A DNA stretch of 46,956 bases from Candidatus Dormiibacterota bacterium (GCA_027306655.1 DAHUZL010000160.1:1-46956), one strand, 5' to 3'; shown: positions 34,319-44,223, numbered from the stretch's first letter. Numbers and translations are program-made. Notes: generated by a model from the letters alone, not told the origin.

Positions 34319-35980
34319 TCAGGCGCCCAGGTCGGGATCGGGGTCGCCGCGTCGCAGGATCCGCCGGCGCCAGCGCTCACGGCGCTGGTCCCTCTCGATC
34401 TGACGCACCGCCAGCGCGGCCGGGATGCCGCAGACGCCGCCGCCGCCGTGGGTCGCCGAGCTGGCGTGGTAGAGGCCGCGCAGCGGGGTGCGGAAGTCGG
34501 CGTAGCCGGGGGCCGGCCGCATGTGGAAGAGCTGGTCCAGCGACAGCTCGCCATGGAAGATGTTGCCGCCGATGAGGCCCAGCTCCTGCTCCATGTCGTG
34601 GGGGCCGATCACCTGGCGGGCGATGATCGCACCCTTGAGATTGGGGGCCAGCTCGGTGTAGAGGTCGATGATCCGGTCCGCGTACGCCTCCAGCTCCTCC
34701 CGGTGCGGCTGCTGCGTCCAGGTGTGGGGCACCCACTGGGTGAACATCGAGAACACATGGACGCCCTCGGGGGCGAGGGTGCGATCGAACACGGTGGGGA
34801 TCACGCCGTCGACGAACGGCCGCGCCGCCGGACGGCCCTCGCGGGCGTCCTGGAAGGCGCGCTCCGCGTACGCGGGCGAGAAGCACAGCTCCACCGACCC
34901 GGTGTGATGGTCCTGGACCTGGCGCCCGGGGTCAGCGGTGAAGTCAGGCAGCTCGGCGAGGGCGAGATTGATCTTGACCACGCCGCTTCGGCTCTTCCAG
35001 GTGGCGATGGCGCGACGGAAGCCGTCCGGCAGCTCGTGGGCGGGGACGAGCTGCTCGAACATGGTCTTGGGATGGATGCAGCTCACCACCACCGGAGCCT
35101 GCAGCTCCTCGCCGCCATCGAGGACGACGCCGACGGCGGCGCCGTTCCGGGTGAGGACCGTGGTCACCCGGGCGTCGGTGCGGACCTCGGCCCCGAAGGC
35201 CTCCGCGGCACGGCGGCAGGCGTCGCTGACCGCACCCATCCCCCCCTCGGGGAAGCCCCAGCTGCCGAGGTGGCCGTCGCCGACGTCGCCGATCGAGTGA
35301 TGCGCCATCACGTAGGCGGTGCCGGGCTCGTCGGGGCCCGCCCAGGTGCCGATCACGCCGTTCACCGCCAGCGATGCCTTCACCTCCTCGGACTCGAACC
35401 AGTCGTCGAGCAGGTCGGTGATGCTCATCGTGAACAGGCGGGTGAGGTCGCCCACCGCCCCCGGGTCGAGGCCGCGCAGACGCCAGGCCAGCTGGGCCTG
35501 GTCGCGCAGGTCGCGGGGCCGGGTCGAGCCCAATCGGGGCGGGACGCTCATCAGCAAGGGCCCCATCACCTTGGCGAGGCGCGCCAGCCAAGCGTCCCAG
35601 CGCGGCATCGCGCGCGCGTCGGCGGCGGAGAAGCGCGCGATCGCATCGTGGTTGGTCCGGGCGTTGTCCGCGTAGAGCTTGAGCGAGCGGCCGTCGGGCC
35701 AGGCCTGGTAGTAGGGCCCCATCGGGAAGACCCGGTAGCCGTGCCGCTCCAGCTGCAGGTCGTGGATGATGGTCGACGGCATCAGGCTCATCACGTAGGA
35801 ATAGGTGGTGACCCTGATGTCGGGGTGGTCCGGCCAGGGGGCGCTGGTGTCGGCGGCGCCCCCGGTCTTGGGACGAGCCTCCAGCACCACCGTGCGCCGT
35901 CCGGCGCGCGCCAGATAGGCGCCCGCGACCAGGCCGTTGTGACCCCCGCCGATGACGATGGCGTCGTAGGGAATCGCCAT
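34319..35980 (-). CDS. FAD-dependent oxidoreductase, phytoene dehydrogenase-like (PYROXD2-type)
   Basis: YDAIVIGGGHNGLVAGAYLARAGRRTVVLEARPKTGGAADT; PEGGMGAVSDACRRAAEAFGAEVRTDARV; GLYHASSATHGGGGVCGIPA. Confidence 0.93.
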   Translation of the reverse strand: MAIPYDAIVIGGGHNGLVAGAYLARAGRRTVVLEARPKTGGAADTSAPWPDHPDIRVTTYSYVMSLMPSTIIHDLQLERHGYRVFPMGPYYQAWPDGRSLKLYADNARTNHDAIARFSAADARAMPRWDAWLARLAKVMGPLLMSVPPRLGSTRPRDLRDQAQLAWRLRGLDPGAVGDLTRLFTMSITDLLDDWFESEEVKASLAVNGVIGTWAGPDEPGTAYVMAHHSIGDVGDGHLGSWGFPEGGMGAVSDACRRAAEAFGAEVRTDARVTTVLTRNGAAVGVVLDGGEELQAPVVVSCIHPKTMFEQLVPAHELPDGFRRAIATWKSRSGVVKINLALAELPDFTADPGRQVQDHHTGSVELCFSPAYAERAFQDAREGRPAARPFVDGVIPTVFDRTLAPEGVHVFSMFTQWVPHTWTQQPHREELEAYADRIIDLYTELAPNLKGAIIARQVIGPHDMEQELGLIGGNIFHGELSLDQLFHMRPAPGYADFRTPLRGLYHASSATHGGGGVCGIPAALAVRQIERDQRRERWRRRILRRGDPDPDLGA

Positions 35981-36174
35981 GATCCGCCCTCGTGTGCGGG
36001 ACGCTCTGGTGTCGGCGCGCCCAGCGCTCGCGGGGCCGGTCTGGTCAGACCGGGGCGCGGCAGCCGCGAGTTGTGTGCGGCGCGCACGCCCGGGGCGTCG
36101 GTGACGGGAGCCGTCCCGCGTGGTCGACGGGCCAGATCTCGTCAGCCCGTCGCGATACGCTCGATCGTCGCCCC

Positions 36175-36203
36175 TTGACAGTGGATGAGCGGCTACGTAT
36201 TGT
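36175..36203 (+). promoter_or_regulatory. Putative sigma70-type promoter for the DAO gene
   Basis: TTGACA (36175-36180), 17-bp spacer, TATTGT (36198-36203). Confidence 0.65.
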
Positions 36204-36245
36204 GGGCAATTCTATGCCACCGGTCGCGGGCGCCGCAACTCGGCT

Positions 36246-37508
36246 GTGGCCGCGGCGGAGGCGGCTCCGGCGCCGTCGCGCCGCCCCGTGACCCTCCCCG
36301 CCGAGGCCGACCTGGTCGTGGTGGGGGCCGGCACCATCGGCGGCTGGGCCGCCCACTTCGCCGCCGCCGACGGCACCGCGCGGGTGGTGGTGGTGGAGCG
36401 CGGGCTGGTCGGCCAGGGGGCCAGCAGCCGTGCCGCCGGGATGGTGCGGGCGCAGGCCGGCACCGCGGTGGCGACCGCGCTGGGGCGCTGGTCGATCGAC
36501 TTCTATGCCGGCCAGTCCGCCGGCCTCGGCACCGATTCCGGCTTCCGTCCCCTCGGCTACCTGCTCCTGGCCACCCGGGCCCGCGACGTCCGTGAGGGCC
36601 GGGCCCGGGCGGCGGTCCAGCGGGAGCTGGGGCTGGACGTTCGCTGGCTCGACCCGGAGGAGGCCAGCCGGGCGGTCCCGCTGCTGGCGCCGAGCGGTCA
36701 CCGGGGAGGCACCTACCACGCCGGCGACGGATGCATCGACCCGGTCCGCAACGTGAGGGCGTACACCCTGGCGATGGCGCGAACGGGCGTCCGGGTCCTG
36801 GAGCGCACCGAGCTGGTCGGCCTGCGCACCGAGGCCGGCGACGCCGGGTCACGCGTCACCGGGGTCACAACTCCCCGGGGGACGATCGCCACCCAGCGCG
36901 TCCTGCTCACCGGCGGTCCCCAGCTGGCCGAGCTCGGCCGCCGCTGCGGTCAGCGCATCCCTGTCGGTGGCGTCCGCCACCAGGTGGCGGTGACGGCGCC
37001 CCACCCCGCCTTCGCGGAGGGGCCCCAGACGATGGTGTACGACCTCGCCCGGGGGCTCTACTGGCGGGAGGAGGAGGGCGGTCTCCTGTTCGGGATGAGC
37101 AATCCCCAGGAGGCGCCGGGGCCGGCCACCGCGGTCGACTGGCGGTACCTCGACCGGATGCGCCGCCGCCTGGCCGGGTGGGTGCCGGTCACCCGCGGAC
37201 TGGAGCTTCGCAAGGTCTGGGCGGCCACGATCGACTACACCGCTGACCACCTGCCGATCCTCGGCCCGGGGCTGGACGACCGCGGCCGGCCGGTGGCGGG
37301 CCTCACCATCGCCGCTCCCGGCGGCCACGGCATGATGTGGGGTCCGGCGGTGGCCCGGGCCGGGGCGGACCTCGCGCTGCGCGGCCACACCGACGTCGTC
37401 GACGTCGGCGACCTCGGCCTCGACCGCTTCGACCCGCGGCGTCGCCGCCCGGTCGCGGGCGAGCCGATCGCGCTGCCCTTCCCGGTCATGGTCGAGGAAT
37501 CAGCGTAG
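36246..37508 (+). CDS. FAD-dependent oxidoreductase, DAO family
   Basis: ADLVVVGAGTIGGWAAHFAAADGTARVVVVERGLVGQGASSRAAGMVR; C-terminal TADHLPILGPG...IAAPGGHGMMWGPAVA. Confidence 0.92.
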   Translation: MAAAEAAPAPSRRPVTLPAEADLVVVGAGTIGGWAAHFAAADGTARVVVVERGLVGQGASSRAAGMVRAQAGTAVATALGRWSIDFYAGQSAGLGTDSGFRPLGYLLLATRARDVREGRARAAVQRELGLDVRWLDPEEASRAVPLLAPSGHRGGTYHAGDGCIDPVRNVRAYTLAMARTGVRVLERTELVGLRTEAGDAGSRVTGVTTPRGTIATQRVLLTGGPQLAELGRRCGQRIPVGGVRHQVAVTAPHPAFAEGPQTMVYDLARGLYWREEEGGLLFGMSNPQEAPGPATAVDWRYLDRMRRRLAGWVPVTRGLELRKVWAATIDYTADHLPILGPGLDDRGRPVAGLTIAAPGGHGMMWGPAVARAGADLALRGHTDVVDVGDLGLDRFDPRRRRPVAGEPIALPFPVMVEESA

Positions 37509-38868
37509 CCCGGGGGGCCGCCCGAGCCGGCACCCGGCGGCTCCGGGACCGGCCGGACGGGCAGCCGCAGCGGCGGCCGTGGCCCGAGGGCACCCTGCCC
37601 GGGAGCGGTCGGGCCGCGCGCTCTCCGACGGCCACGGCGGTCGGAGCGGTCGCCCCCTCCGCCGCCGGCGCGCGGCGGTCCGCTCCCAGCCCGCGCCAGA
37701 GCCAGGGCAGGAGCGCGACCGCGCCGAGGGCGAGTGCGCCGCTGACCACGAACGGGACCACGTCGCCGACCGCGAAGAGGAACCCGCCCACCGCCGCGCC
37801 GACCGCGGCCGCCCCCGTCTGCACGCTGGCGTACAGGCCCTGGCCGCGACCGGCCGCGCCGGGGCCGACGGCGCGCGCCAGCAGCGAGAGGGTGGCGGGA
37901 TAGCCGGCCGCCGAGAGGGTCGCCTCCACCGCGCTGAACGCGATCAGGAGCGCTGCCGACGGCAGGAACGGGTAGACGGCGGCGCAGCCGGCGGCCGCGG
38001 CCAGCGCGCTTCCGGCCAGCCAGCGCCGGTGGCCGTGGTCGGCCAGCCACCCGGCCGGCCCGCTCAGAAGGACCAGCGGGAGGGCGTAGAGCGCGAAGGA
38101 GATCCCGATCTCCCACCCGCTCGCGCCCCGGCTGTGCATGAGGAGGGTCCAGTCGGCCTCGTAGACGCCGAGCAGGAGCCCGCCCCCTGCGCCGACCGCC
38201 AGCACCCCGCGGAGGAGCCTCCAGTCGGGTGCCCACGCCGCTGCCGGCGCGGACCGCGCCCGCGCCCGGCGGCGGTGGGGCAGGGTCGCGTGCAGGACCA
38301 GGGCCGCCGCCACGGCGGCCGCCGCCCCCACGATGAAGACCAGGCTCACCGCGACGCCGGCCAGGAGGCTGCCGGCGATCGGCCCGACCACCATCCCGCC
38401 CATCTGGGCGGCCGACAGCTTCGCGTACGCGCGCCCGTGGCGGCGGGCGGGGACGAGGTCCACCACCAGCGCCTGGGCGGCGACGTCGGCGCCGCCCGCG
38501 GCCACGCCCTGCAGGGACCGCAGCAGGACGGCCAGCAGGGGCGAGCCGCCGAGCAGGAACCCGAGGGTCGCCAGCGCGTAGAGCCAGAGGCTGGCCTGGA
38601 GCAGCCGCCCCCGACCGATCCGGTCGGCGACCCGTCCGAGCGGGTACTGGGTGAGGAAGCTGGCCCCCAGGAAGGCGGCCATGGTGATGCCCACCATCCC
38701 CACCGGGACCCCGCGGTGGCGGAGGAGGAGGGGCAGGATCGGCAGGATCGCGGTCGCGCCGGCCCATTCGACGGCGACCGCCGTCATCAACCCGAGCAGC
38801 CCGAAGCCGCCGCGGCTGCCCACGGAGGCACCGCGGTCGGAACGAGGGGTCGACCACGGGGAGGTCAT
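37486..38868 (-). CDS. MFS transporter
   Basis: About 12 hydrophobic segments; MFS loop-2 motif GRVADRIGRGRLLQ. 3' end overlaps the convergent DAO gene by 23 bp. Confidence 0.9.
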   Translation of the reverse strand: MTSPWSTPRSDRGASVGSRGGFGLLGLMTAVAVEWAGATAILPILPLLLRHRGVPVGMVGITMAAFLGASFLTQYPLGRVADRIGRGRLLQASLWLYALATLGFLLGGSPLLAVLLRSLQGVAAGGADVAAQALVVDLVPARRHGRAYAKLSAAQMGGMVVGPIAGSLLAGVAVSLVFIVGAAAAVAAALVLHATLPHRRRARARSAPAAAWAPDWRLLRGVLAVGAGGGLLLGVYEADWTLLMHSRGASGWEIGISFALYALPLVLLSGPAGWLADHGHRRWLAGSALAAAAGCAAVYPFLPSAALLIAFSAVEATLSAAGYPATLSLLARAVGPGAAGRGQGLYASVQTGAAAVGAAVGGFLFAVGDVVPFVVSGALALGAVALLPWLWRGLGADRRAPAAEGATAPTAVAVGERAARPLPGRVPSGHGRRCGCPSGRSRSRRVPARAAPRATLIPRP

Positions 38869-39089
38869 GGGGCACCTTGGGTGATTCACGGAGAGGGGGT
38901 CGGGAGGCGGGGGTGCGGGCACCGGTCCCCCGCCCGCCGGGCGCGAGGGCGCCCGGCGCGGAGGACCGGGACCCCGGCCGGTGTGGGTGGCGTCGGGGCG
39001 GCTGCCCTGTCGGGTCAGCCGCCGCTCGAGCGCTCTCCGGTGACGGCGCGACGGTCGCGCGTCAGCCGGAAGTCACACGTGCGCCGGGG

Positions 39090-39266
39090 TCAGCCAGCTG
39101 GGCCGGGGTCGGGCACGTCGGACCGGGCCGTGTAGGGGGCCAGCCGGAGATCCCTCACCGGGGCCGAGAGGCTCGAGCGGACCCTCTGGACGCGGCTCTC
39201 CACCGCACGGAGACGCCCGCGCATGCGGGATCCGCTGACGATCGGGGTCGGGGTGGAGGACTGCAT
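39090..39266 (-). CDS. Possible small ORF (58 aa) upstream of the MFS gene
   Basis: MQSSTPTPIVSGSRMRGRLRAVESRVQRVRSSLSAPVRDLRLAPYTARSDVPDPGPAG, between the minus-strand promoter and the MFS gene. Confidence 0.35.
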   Translation of the reverse strand: MQSSTPTPIVSGSRMRGRLRAVESRVQRVRSSLSAPVRDLRLAPYTARSDVPDPGPAG

Positions 39267-39321
39267 GGGTCGGTGCCCGGCGGGTGCGGCCCCCGGGGGG
39301 CCGATCCGGTGGTGCCGTACG

Positions 39322-39333
39322 TATTTGTGAATA
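39322..39333. promoter_or_regulatory. Candidate MarR operator half-site pair TATT-TGTG-AATA
   Basis: Inverted TATT/AATA inside a rare AT-rich island abutting the minus-strand -10. Confidence 0.4.
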
Positions 39334-39361
39334 GTATACCCGTATCGGGCCCGTTTGGCAA
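39333..39361 (-). promoter_or_regulatory. Putative sigma70-type promoter (minus strand) toward the small ORF and MFS gene
   Basis: On the minus strand: TTGCCA, 17 bp, TATACT. Confidence 0.6.
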
Positions 39362-39388
39362 CCGACGGGGGCCGGGGCTCTTCCGGGT

Positions 39389-39907
39389 TCAGGCCGAGGC
39401 GGTGGCGGTCTCCCGCTCGGATCCGGAGGGCCGATCCGCCCGCCGGCGGGTGACCCTCGACGCCGTGCCCCCCGTCAGCCGGACCAGCACCGTGGTCAGG
39501 GCCTCGCGTTCGGCGCCACTCAGCGCGCCGAGCCACTCGTCCTCCGCGGCGACCACGGCCTGGTGGCAGCGCCGCCGCTCGGACCGTCCGGCCCGGGTCA
39601 GGGTGATCCGGTGGCGGCGGCGGTCGTCGAGGTCCGGGTCGCGCCGGACCAGGTCCCGGTGCTCCAGCTGGTCGAGCAGCCGGACCAGGTCGCCGGGATC
39701 CAGCCCCAGTGCCTCGCCCAGCTCTCGCTGGCAGCGGGGGCCGTGGCGGTCGAGCCAGGTCAGGATCGCGTACAGGGACAACCCCACGCCGCGGGCGGCG
39801 AGGTGGTGCGCGATCCGGCGGTGCGCCTCGGCCCCGACCCGATCGATGAGGGCGATGGGGTGGCCGACGACCTCCGCCGGCGGTCGACCGGAGCGGGCGA
39901 TCGGCAC
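39389..39907 (-). CDS. MarR family transcriptional regulator
   Basis: LYAILTWLDRHGPRCQRELGEALGLDPGDLVRLLDQLEHRDLVRRDPDLDDRRRHRITLTRAGR. GTG start inferred (VPIARSGRPP). Confidence 0.88.
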   Translation of the reverse strand: MPIARSGRPPAEVVGHPIALIDRVGAEAHRRIAHHLAARGVGLSLYAILTWLDRHGPRCQRELGEALGLDPGDLVRLLDQLEHRDLVRRDPDLDDRRRHRITLTRAGRSERRRCHQAVVAAEDEWLGALSGAEREALTTVLVRLTGGTASRVTRRRADRPSGSERETATASA

Positions 39908-40031
39908 AGGAGGGAGTCTACGGCCGGCGGGTACGGCTGCCAATGTCCCGGCGGCGGGCCCGGGCTGAGGACTCGCCACCGTTCCCGGACCGCCGCGCCG
40001 CGGGTGGGCCCCGGTGCTACGATCGCCGGCC

Positions 40032-41948
40032 ATGCCCGATCTGGCGTCCGAGTTCGCCCACGCCCTGGCCCGAGCGGCGGCCGCACTGGGAGCCCCCGAC
40101 GGGGTGGACATCGGCGTGGAGCCGTCGGGAGAGCCCACCGCCGGGGACCTCTCGTCGCCGGTGGCGCAGCGGCTCGCCCGCCACCTCCGCCGGCCGCCGA
40201 TCGTGATCGCTGCCGAGCTCGCCGAGGCGGTGACCGCGGCCGGGATCCCCCACGTCGCCCTGGTGACCGTGAGCGGCCCCGGCTACGTGAACCTCCGTCT
40301 CGACGACGCCACCTATGCCCCCGCCGTGATCGCCGAGGCGCTGGCGCCCGCGGACGAGCGTCTGCTGGCGCCGGCCCGGGAGCGGGCCGGCAAGACCATC
40401 GTCGAGCACACCCAGGTCAACCCCAACAAGGCGGCCCACGTGGGCCATCTCCGCAATGCCTGCATCGGCGACACCATCACCCGCGTGCTGCGGGCGCGGG
40501 GGGTGCCGGTGGAGGTGCAGAACTACATCGACGACACCGGGGTGCAGGTGGCCGACGTGGTGGTCGGCCTCCGGCGGCTCGCCCTCAGCCAGGGCCGGGA
40601 TGAGCCGTTCGACCAGTTCTGCTCTCGGGTGTACGTCGAGATCTGCCGGCGCTACGAGGCCGAACCGGCGCTGGTGGAGGAGCGCCGTCGGACGCTCCAG
40701 GCGATCGAGGCCCGGGAGCAGCCGATCGCCGCGGAGGCGCGCGCGGTCACCACCCGGATCGTGGAGGCCAACCTCGCCACCATGGCGCGCCTCGGCATCG
40801 ACTACGACCTCCTCACCTGGGAGTCCGACATCCTGGAGCTCGGCTTCTGGCGGGCCGCCTTCGCCGAGATGCGGCGCGCCGAGATCCTGGAGCACCCGCT
40901 GGTCGGTCCGCTGGCCGGATGCTGGGTGCTGCCCAGGTCGGCGGTCGGCGAGTCCGGCGACGACGACGCCGGCGAATCCGGCGACAGCGCGAGCGGGGGC
41001 CCGGGGGCGGCGCGGGTGCTCGTCAAGAGCGACGGGGTCGCCACCTACACCGCCAAGGACGTCGCCAACCATCTGTGGAAGTTCGGCCTCCTGGAACAGG
41101 ACTTCCACTATCGCCGGTGGGCCCCGGGCGGGCCCGCCACCAGCAGCGCGGTGGCCGCCGACGGTGACCTGCCGGGCGGTCGGTTCGGCCACGGCGATCG
41201 AGTCGTCAACGTCATCGACCAGCGCCAGAGCGCCCCCCAGCTGGCGGTCCGAGAGGCGCTGCGGCGGCTCGGCCACCGCGCTCAGGCCGACGCCCTCCAC
41301 CACCTCGCCTATGAGGTCGTCGCCCTCTCCCCCGCCGCCGCTCGCAGCCTCGGCGTCGACACCGACGACGGCCGGTCGATGTATGCGATGAGTGGCCGTC
41401 GGGGAGCGGACGTCCGCGCCGACGCTCTGATCGACGAGGTGGGTCGGCGGGTGCGGGCGAAGGCCGGCGACGAGCGCACCGCCAACCGGCTGGCGGCGGC
41501 GGCGGTCCGCTACTACCTGCTCCGCTTCAGCCTCGGGGCGATCATCACCTTCGACTTCGACGAGGCGCTCCGCACCACCGGGAACACCGGCGTGTACCTC
41601 CAGTACGCCCACGCCCGGGCCTGCGGCATCCTCACCCGGGTCGCCCCCCTGAGCCTGCCCGAGCGGGCTCCCGCGCTGTCGGGACCGGAGCGCGAGCTGG
41701 TGAAGTGCATCGATCGCCTGCCGCAGGTGGTGGCGGCGGCGCATCGGTCCCTGGCGCCGGGCCTGGTGGCCACCTACGCGTTCCAGCTGGCAACCGCGTT
41801 CAACGACTTCTACGAGCACACCGGGCGGATCTACCGGATCGCGGACCCGGAGCTGCGCGGGTTCCGACGCGGCCTCGCCGACGCCGCCCGGGCGACCCTC
41901 GCCCGAGCCCTGGGCCTGCTCGGGATCGTCCCGCTCGACCGAATCTGA
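40032..41948 (+). CDS. argS: Arginyl-tRNA synthetase
   Basis: TIVEHTQVNPNKAAHVGHLRNACIGDTITRVLRARG; VQNYIDDTGVQVADVVVGL; C-terminal anticodon-binding region LATAFNDFYEHTGRIYR. Confidence 0.95.
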   Translation: MPDLASEFAHALARAAAALGAPDGVDIGVEPSGEPTAGDLSSPVAQRLARHLRRPPIVIAAELAEAVTAAGIPHVALVTVSGPGYVNLRLDDATYAPAVIAEALAPADERLLAPARERAGKTIVEHTQVNPNKAAHVGHLRNACIGDTITRVLRARGVPVEVQNYIDDTGVQVADVVVGLRRLALSQGRDEPFDQFCSRVYVEICRRYEAEPALVEERRRTLQAIEAREQPIAAEARAVTTRIVEANLATMARLGIDYDLLTWESDILELGFWRAAFAEMRRAEILEHPLVGPLAGCWVLPRSAVGESGDDDAGESGDSASGGPGAARVLVKSDGVATYTAKDVANHLWKFGLLEQDFHYRRWAPGGPATSSAVAADGDLPGGRFGHGDRVVNVIDQRQSAPQLAVREALRRLGHRAQADALHHLAYEVVALSPAAARSLGVDTDDGRSMYAMSGRRGADVRADALIDEVGRRVRAKAGDERTANRLAAAAVRYYLLRFSLGAIITFDFDEALRTTGNTGVYLQYAHARACGILTRVAPLSLPERAPALSGPERELVKCIDRLPQVVAAAHRSLAPGLVATYAFQLATAFNDFYEHTGRIYRIADPELRGFRRGLADAARATLARALGLLGIVPLDRI

Positions 41949-42012
41949 TCCTCGGCCGGGTCCCCTGCTGGTGAGCCGGGGGGGCGACCGCCGCGGTGCA
42001 TACTCTCCCGCG

Positions 42013-42669
42013 ATGCCGGAGATCGCCCTGTTCCCGCTCCACGTGGTGCTCTTCCCCCACATGCCCCTGGAGCTGCACGTGTTCGAGCCCCGCTATCGTT
42101 CGATGCTGCGCGACTGCGAGGACAACGGCTCCAGCTTCGGGGTGATCGCGATCCGCCGCGGCTCCGAGGTGGGCGGGCCGGCCGACCCGCACCGGGTGGG
42201 GACGCTGGCCCGCATCGAGGGGGTGGAGCGGCGCGCCTCGGGGTCGATCACGGTCCAGGTGGCGGGCAGCGCCCGCTTCGAGGTGGTCCGCCTCGACCGG
42301 CGCCGGCCGTACTTGACGGCCGAGGTCGCCTACCTGCGCGATCGCCTCGACGACGAGGGCGAGGCCCGCGCCGTGGCCCGGGCCGCCCTGCACAGCTTCG
42401 CCGCCTACGCCCGCATCCTCCGGCAGCTGGCGAGCCGGCCGGAGGGGCCGATCGACCTGCCCGATGACCCCGAGTTGCTCTCGTACCTCATCCCCGCCAC
42501 CCTGGCGATCGAGCTGCCGGCCAAGCAGCGGCTGCTGGAGATGGACGGCACGGTGGAGCGGCTGCGTGAGGCCCTGCGCCTGCTCCGCCGCGAGCGTGCG
42601 CTTCTCGACCATCAGCTCGCGCCCCCGGTCCTGACCGCGATCCGACCCTCACGGCAGAGCGCCAACTGA
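42013..42669 (+). CDS. LON substrate-binding domain protein
   Basis: MPEIALFPLHVVLFPHMPLELHVFEPRYRSMLRDCEDNGSSFGVIAIRRGSEVG. Confidence 0.94.
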   Translation: MPEIALFPLHVVLFPHMPLELHVFEPRYRSMLRDCEDNGSSFGVIAIRRGSEVGGPADPHRVGTLARIEGVERRASGSITVQVAGSARFEVVRLDRRRPYLTAEVAYLRDRLDDEGEARAVARAALHSFAAYARILRQLASRPEGPIDLPDDPELLSYLIPATLAIELPAKQRLLEMDGTVERLREALRLLRRERALLDHQLAPPVLTAIRPSRQSAN

Positions 42670-42714
42670 TCCCGGCCGGGATGCCCGGTCGCCCCCGGGG
42701 CAGGCGTCTCGCGG

Positions 42715-44223
42715 TCAGTGCAGGATGAGGATGAGGCGTTCCCCGGCCGGTCCCGTGAGGCTGCCGGGGAGGTACGACGGGCTCACCTGCACGGCGCGCG
42801 TCAGGTGCAGCGCGTACACGGCGGTGGCCCCGGTACCCCCGGTGGTCACCCCGGTGACCACCAGGCCCGGCGGGGGCGCCGGCACCGGGGTGCCGGGGCG
42901 GACTCCCTGGAGCTCCACGTCGAGCGTGGTGGCCCCGGCGAACCCGACCGTCGCCCGGGGGGCGCCCTGGCTGCCGATCAGCTGGAAGACGACCCAGAGT
43001 CCGTCGGGGTGCTCGCCGTATCGGGCGGTCTGGACGGTGTAGCCGGTGGCGGCGCCCCCCAGCGTGGTGGTGGCGGTGAGGGCGGGCAGGCTGCCCGCCC
43101 CGGGACCGGGACCCGTGGCGGGGGAGGTCGCCGCGGTCGGGGAGCTGCGGGCGGGGGAGGGAGCGGTGGTCGGCGAGGCGGCCGGGGGAGAGATGGCCGG
43201 GGTCGTCGCCACCGGGGGCCGACTCGGGTGGGTCGGGGGCCGCGTGGCGGGGTGGGACCGGGGCAGGGCCACGTGGAGGACGAGGAAGACCACCGCGAGC
43301 GCCACCGCCGCCGACGCGCCGACCCGCACCCCGGCGCTCTCGAGCAGGGCCGGCCGTCGACGCGGGGCCCGCCGGGGCGCCGTGGGGGCGCCGCGGCCGG
43401 GTCGATCGGGGCCGCCGCCCGCACCGCCGCCCGAGCCGCCACCGGCGCCGCTGGCGGATCCGCCGCCCGCAGCGCTGACCGGCGCCGCCTCCGTGGGACG
43501 GTCGCTCCGGCCCGCGGTCCTGGGAACCGCCTCCCTGGACCTCGCCCCCGGGCGGGCGCTGGCGACCACGATGGCGTCCGCGCCCGCCCCGGCCGCCGCG
43601 GCGATCCCGGTCTCCGCCGGCTCGGCGCGCGTCGGCGGCGTGTCGGCCGGGCGCTCGGCCGACGGGGGCGGGGGCGGGCTGGGGGCCACGGCCGCGGGGA
43701 AGGTCTCGGCCCGCGGGACGGCCGCCGCCGGGCGGAGGGGGTCATCCGGTACCGCGGGGGCGTGGAGGCCGTCCCCGAGCTCCGGCGCCGGCACCGGTGA
43801 CGGAGCGCGCCCTGCCCCCGCCGGCCGCCCCCGCACCTCCACCTCGACCCCGGGCGCGCCATCCGCCCCGTCTCCCGAGCGGTCGGTGAGGGCTCCGGCG
43901 AGGCTCGGGGGGTGCGGCGGGGGGGCGACCGAGGGGGCGGCCCGGTCCCGGGGGGCGGAGCGGGCCGCGCCGTCGACCACCGGCGCCGTACCCGTCGGCT
44001 CCGCCACCACCCGCGTCCGCTGGAGGAGGGCGTCGACGGTGCCGCCGGGCAGATGGATCCGCGGCAGGTTGGCGATCCGCTCGGTCTCCTCGCGCAGGTA
44101 CTGGAGGCCGATCTTGCAGCGCTCGCAGCCGACCAGATGGCTTTCCAGCTCCGCCTGGGTGGAGGTCGCCAGCTCCCCGTCGAGGGCACAGCTCAACGTC
44201 AGCAGGCTGCACTTGACGGTCAT
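42715..44223 (-). CDS. Anti-sigma factor-like membrane protein with zinc finger, long Pro/Ala/Gly linker and C-terminal AMIN-like domain
   Basis: LSCALDGELATSTQAELESHLVGCERC; TM ASAAVALAVVFLVLHVAL; C-terminal VVFQLIGSQGAPRATVGFAGATTLDVELQGVRPGTPVP. Start overlaps the sigma gene stop (ATGA). Confidence 0.8.
   Translation of the reverse strand: MTVKCSLLTLSCALDGELATSTQAELESHLVGCERCKIGLQYLREETERIANLPRIHLPGGTVDALLQRTRVVAEPTGTAPVVDGAARSAPRDRAAPSVAPPPHPPSLAGALTDRSGDGADGAPGVEVEVRGRPAGAGRAPSPVPAPELGDGLHAPAVPDDPLRPAAAVPRAETFPAAVAPSPPPPPSAERPADTPPTRAEPAETGIAAAAGAGADAIVVASARPGARSREAVPRTAGRSDRPTEAAPVSAAGGGSASGAGGGSGGGAGGGPDRPGRGAPTAPRRAPRRRPALLESAGVRVGASAAVALAVVFLVLHVALPRSHPATRPPTHPSRPPVATTPAISPPAASPTTAPSPARSSPTAATSPATGPGPGAGSLPALTATTTLGGAATGYTVQTARYGEHPDGLWVVFQLIGSQGAPRATVGFAGATTLDVELQGVRPGTPVPAPPPGLVVTGVTTGGTGATAVYALHLTRAVQVSPSYLPGSLTGPAGERLILILH

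Noticed and set aside
32055-34403. 782-aa plus-strand ORF
   Set aside because: Antisense to the acyl-CoA synthetase, which carries clear domain motifs; Gly/Arg/His-rich shadow ORF.
40017-42062. 681-aa minus-strand ORF
   Set aside because: Antisense to argS; spurious.
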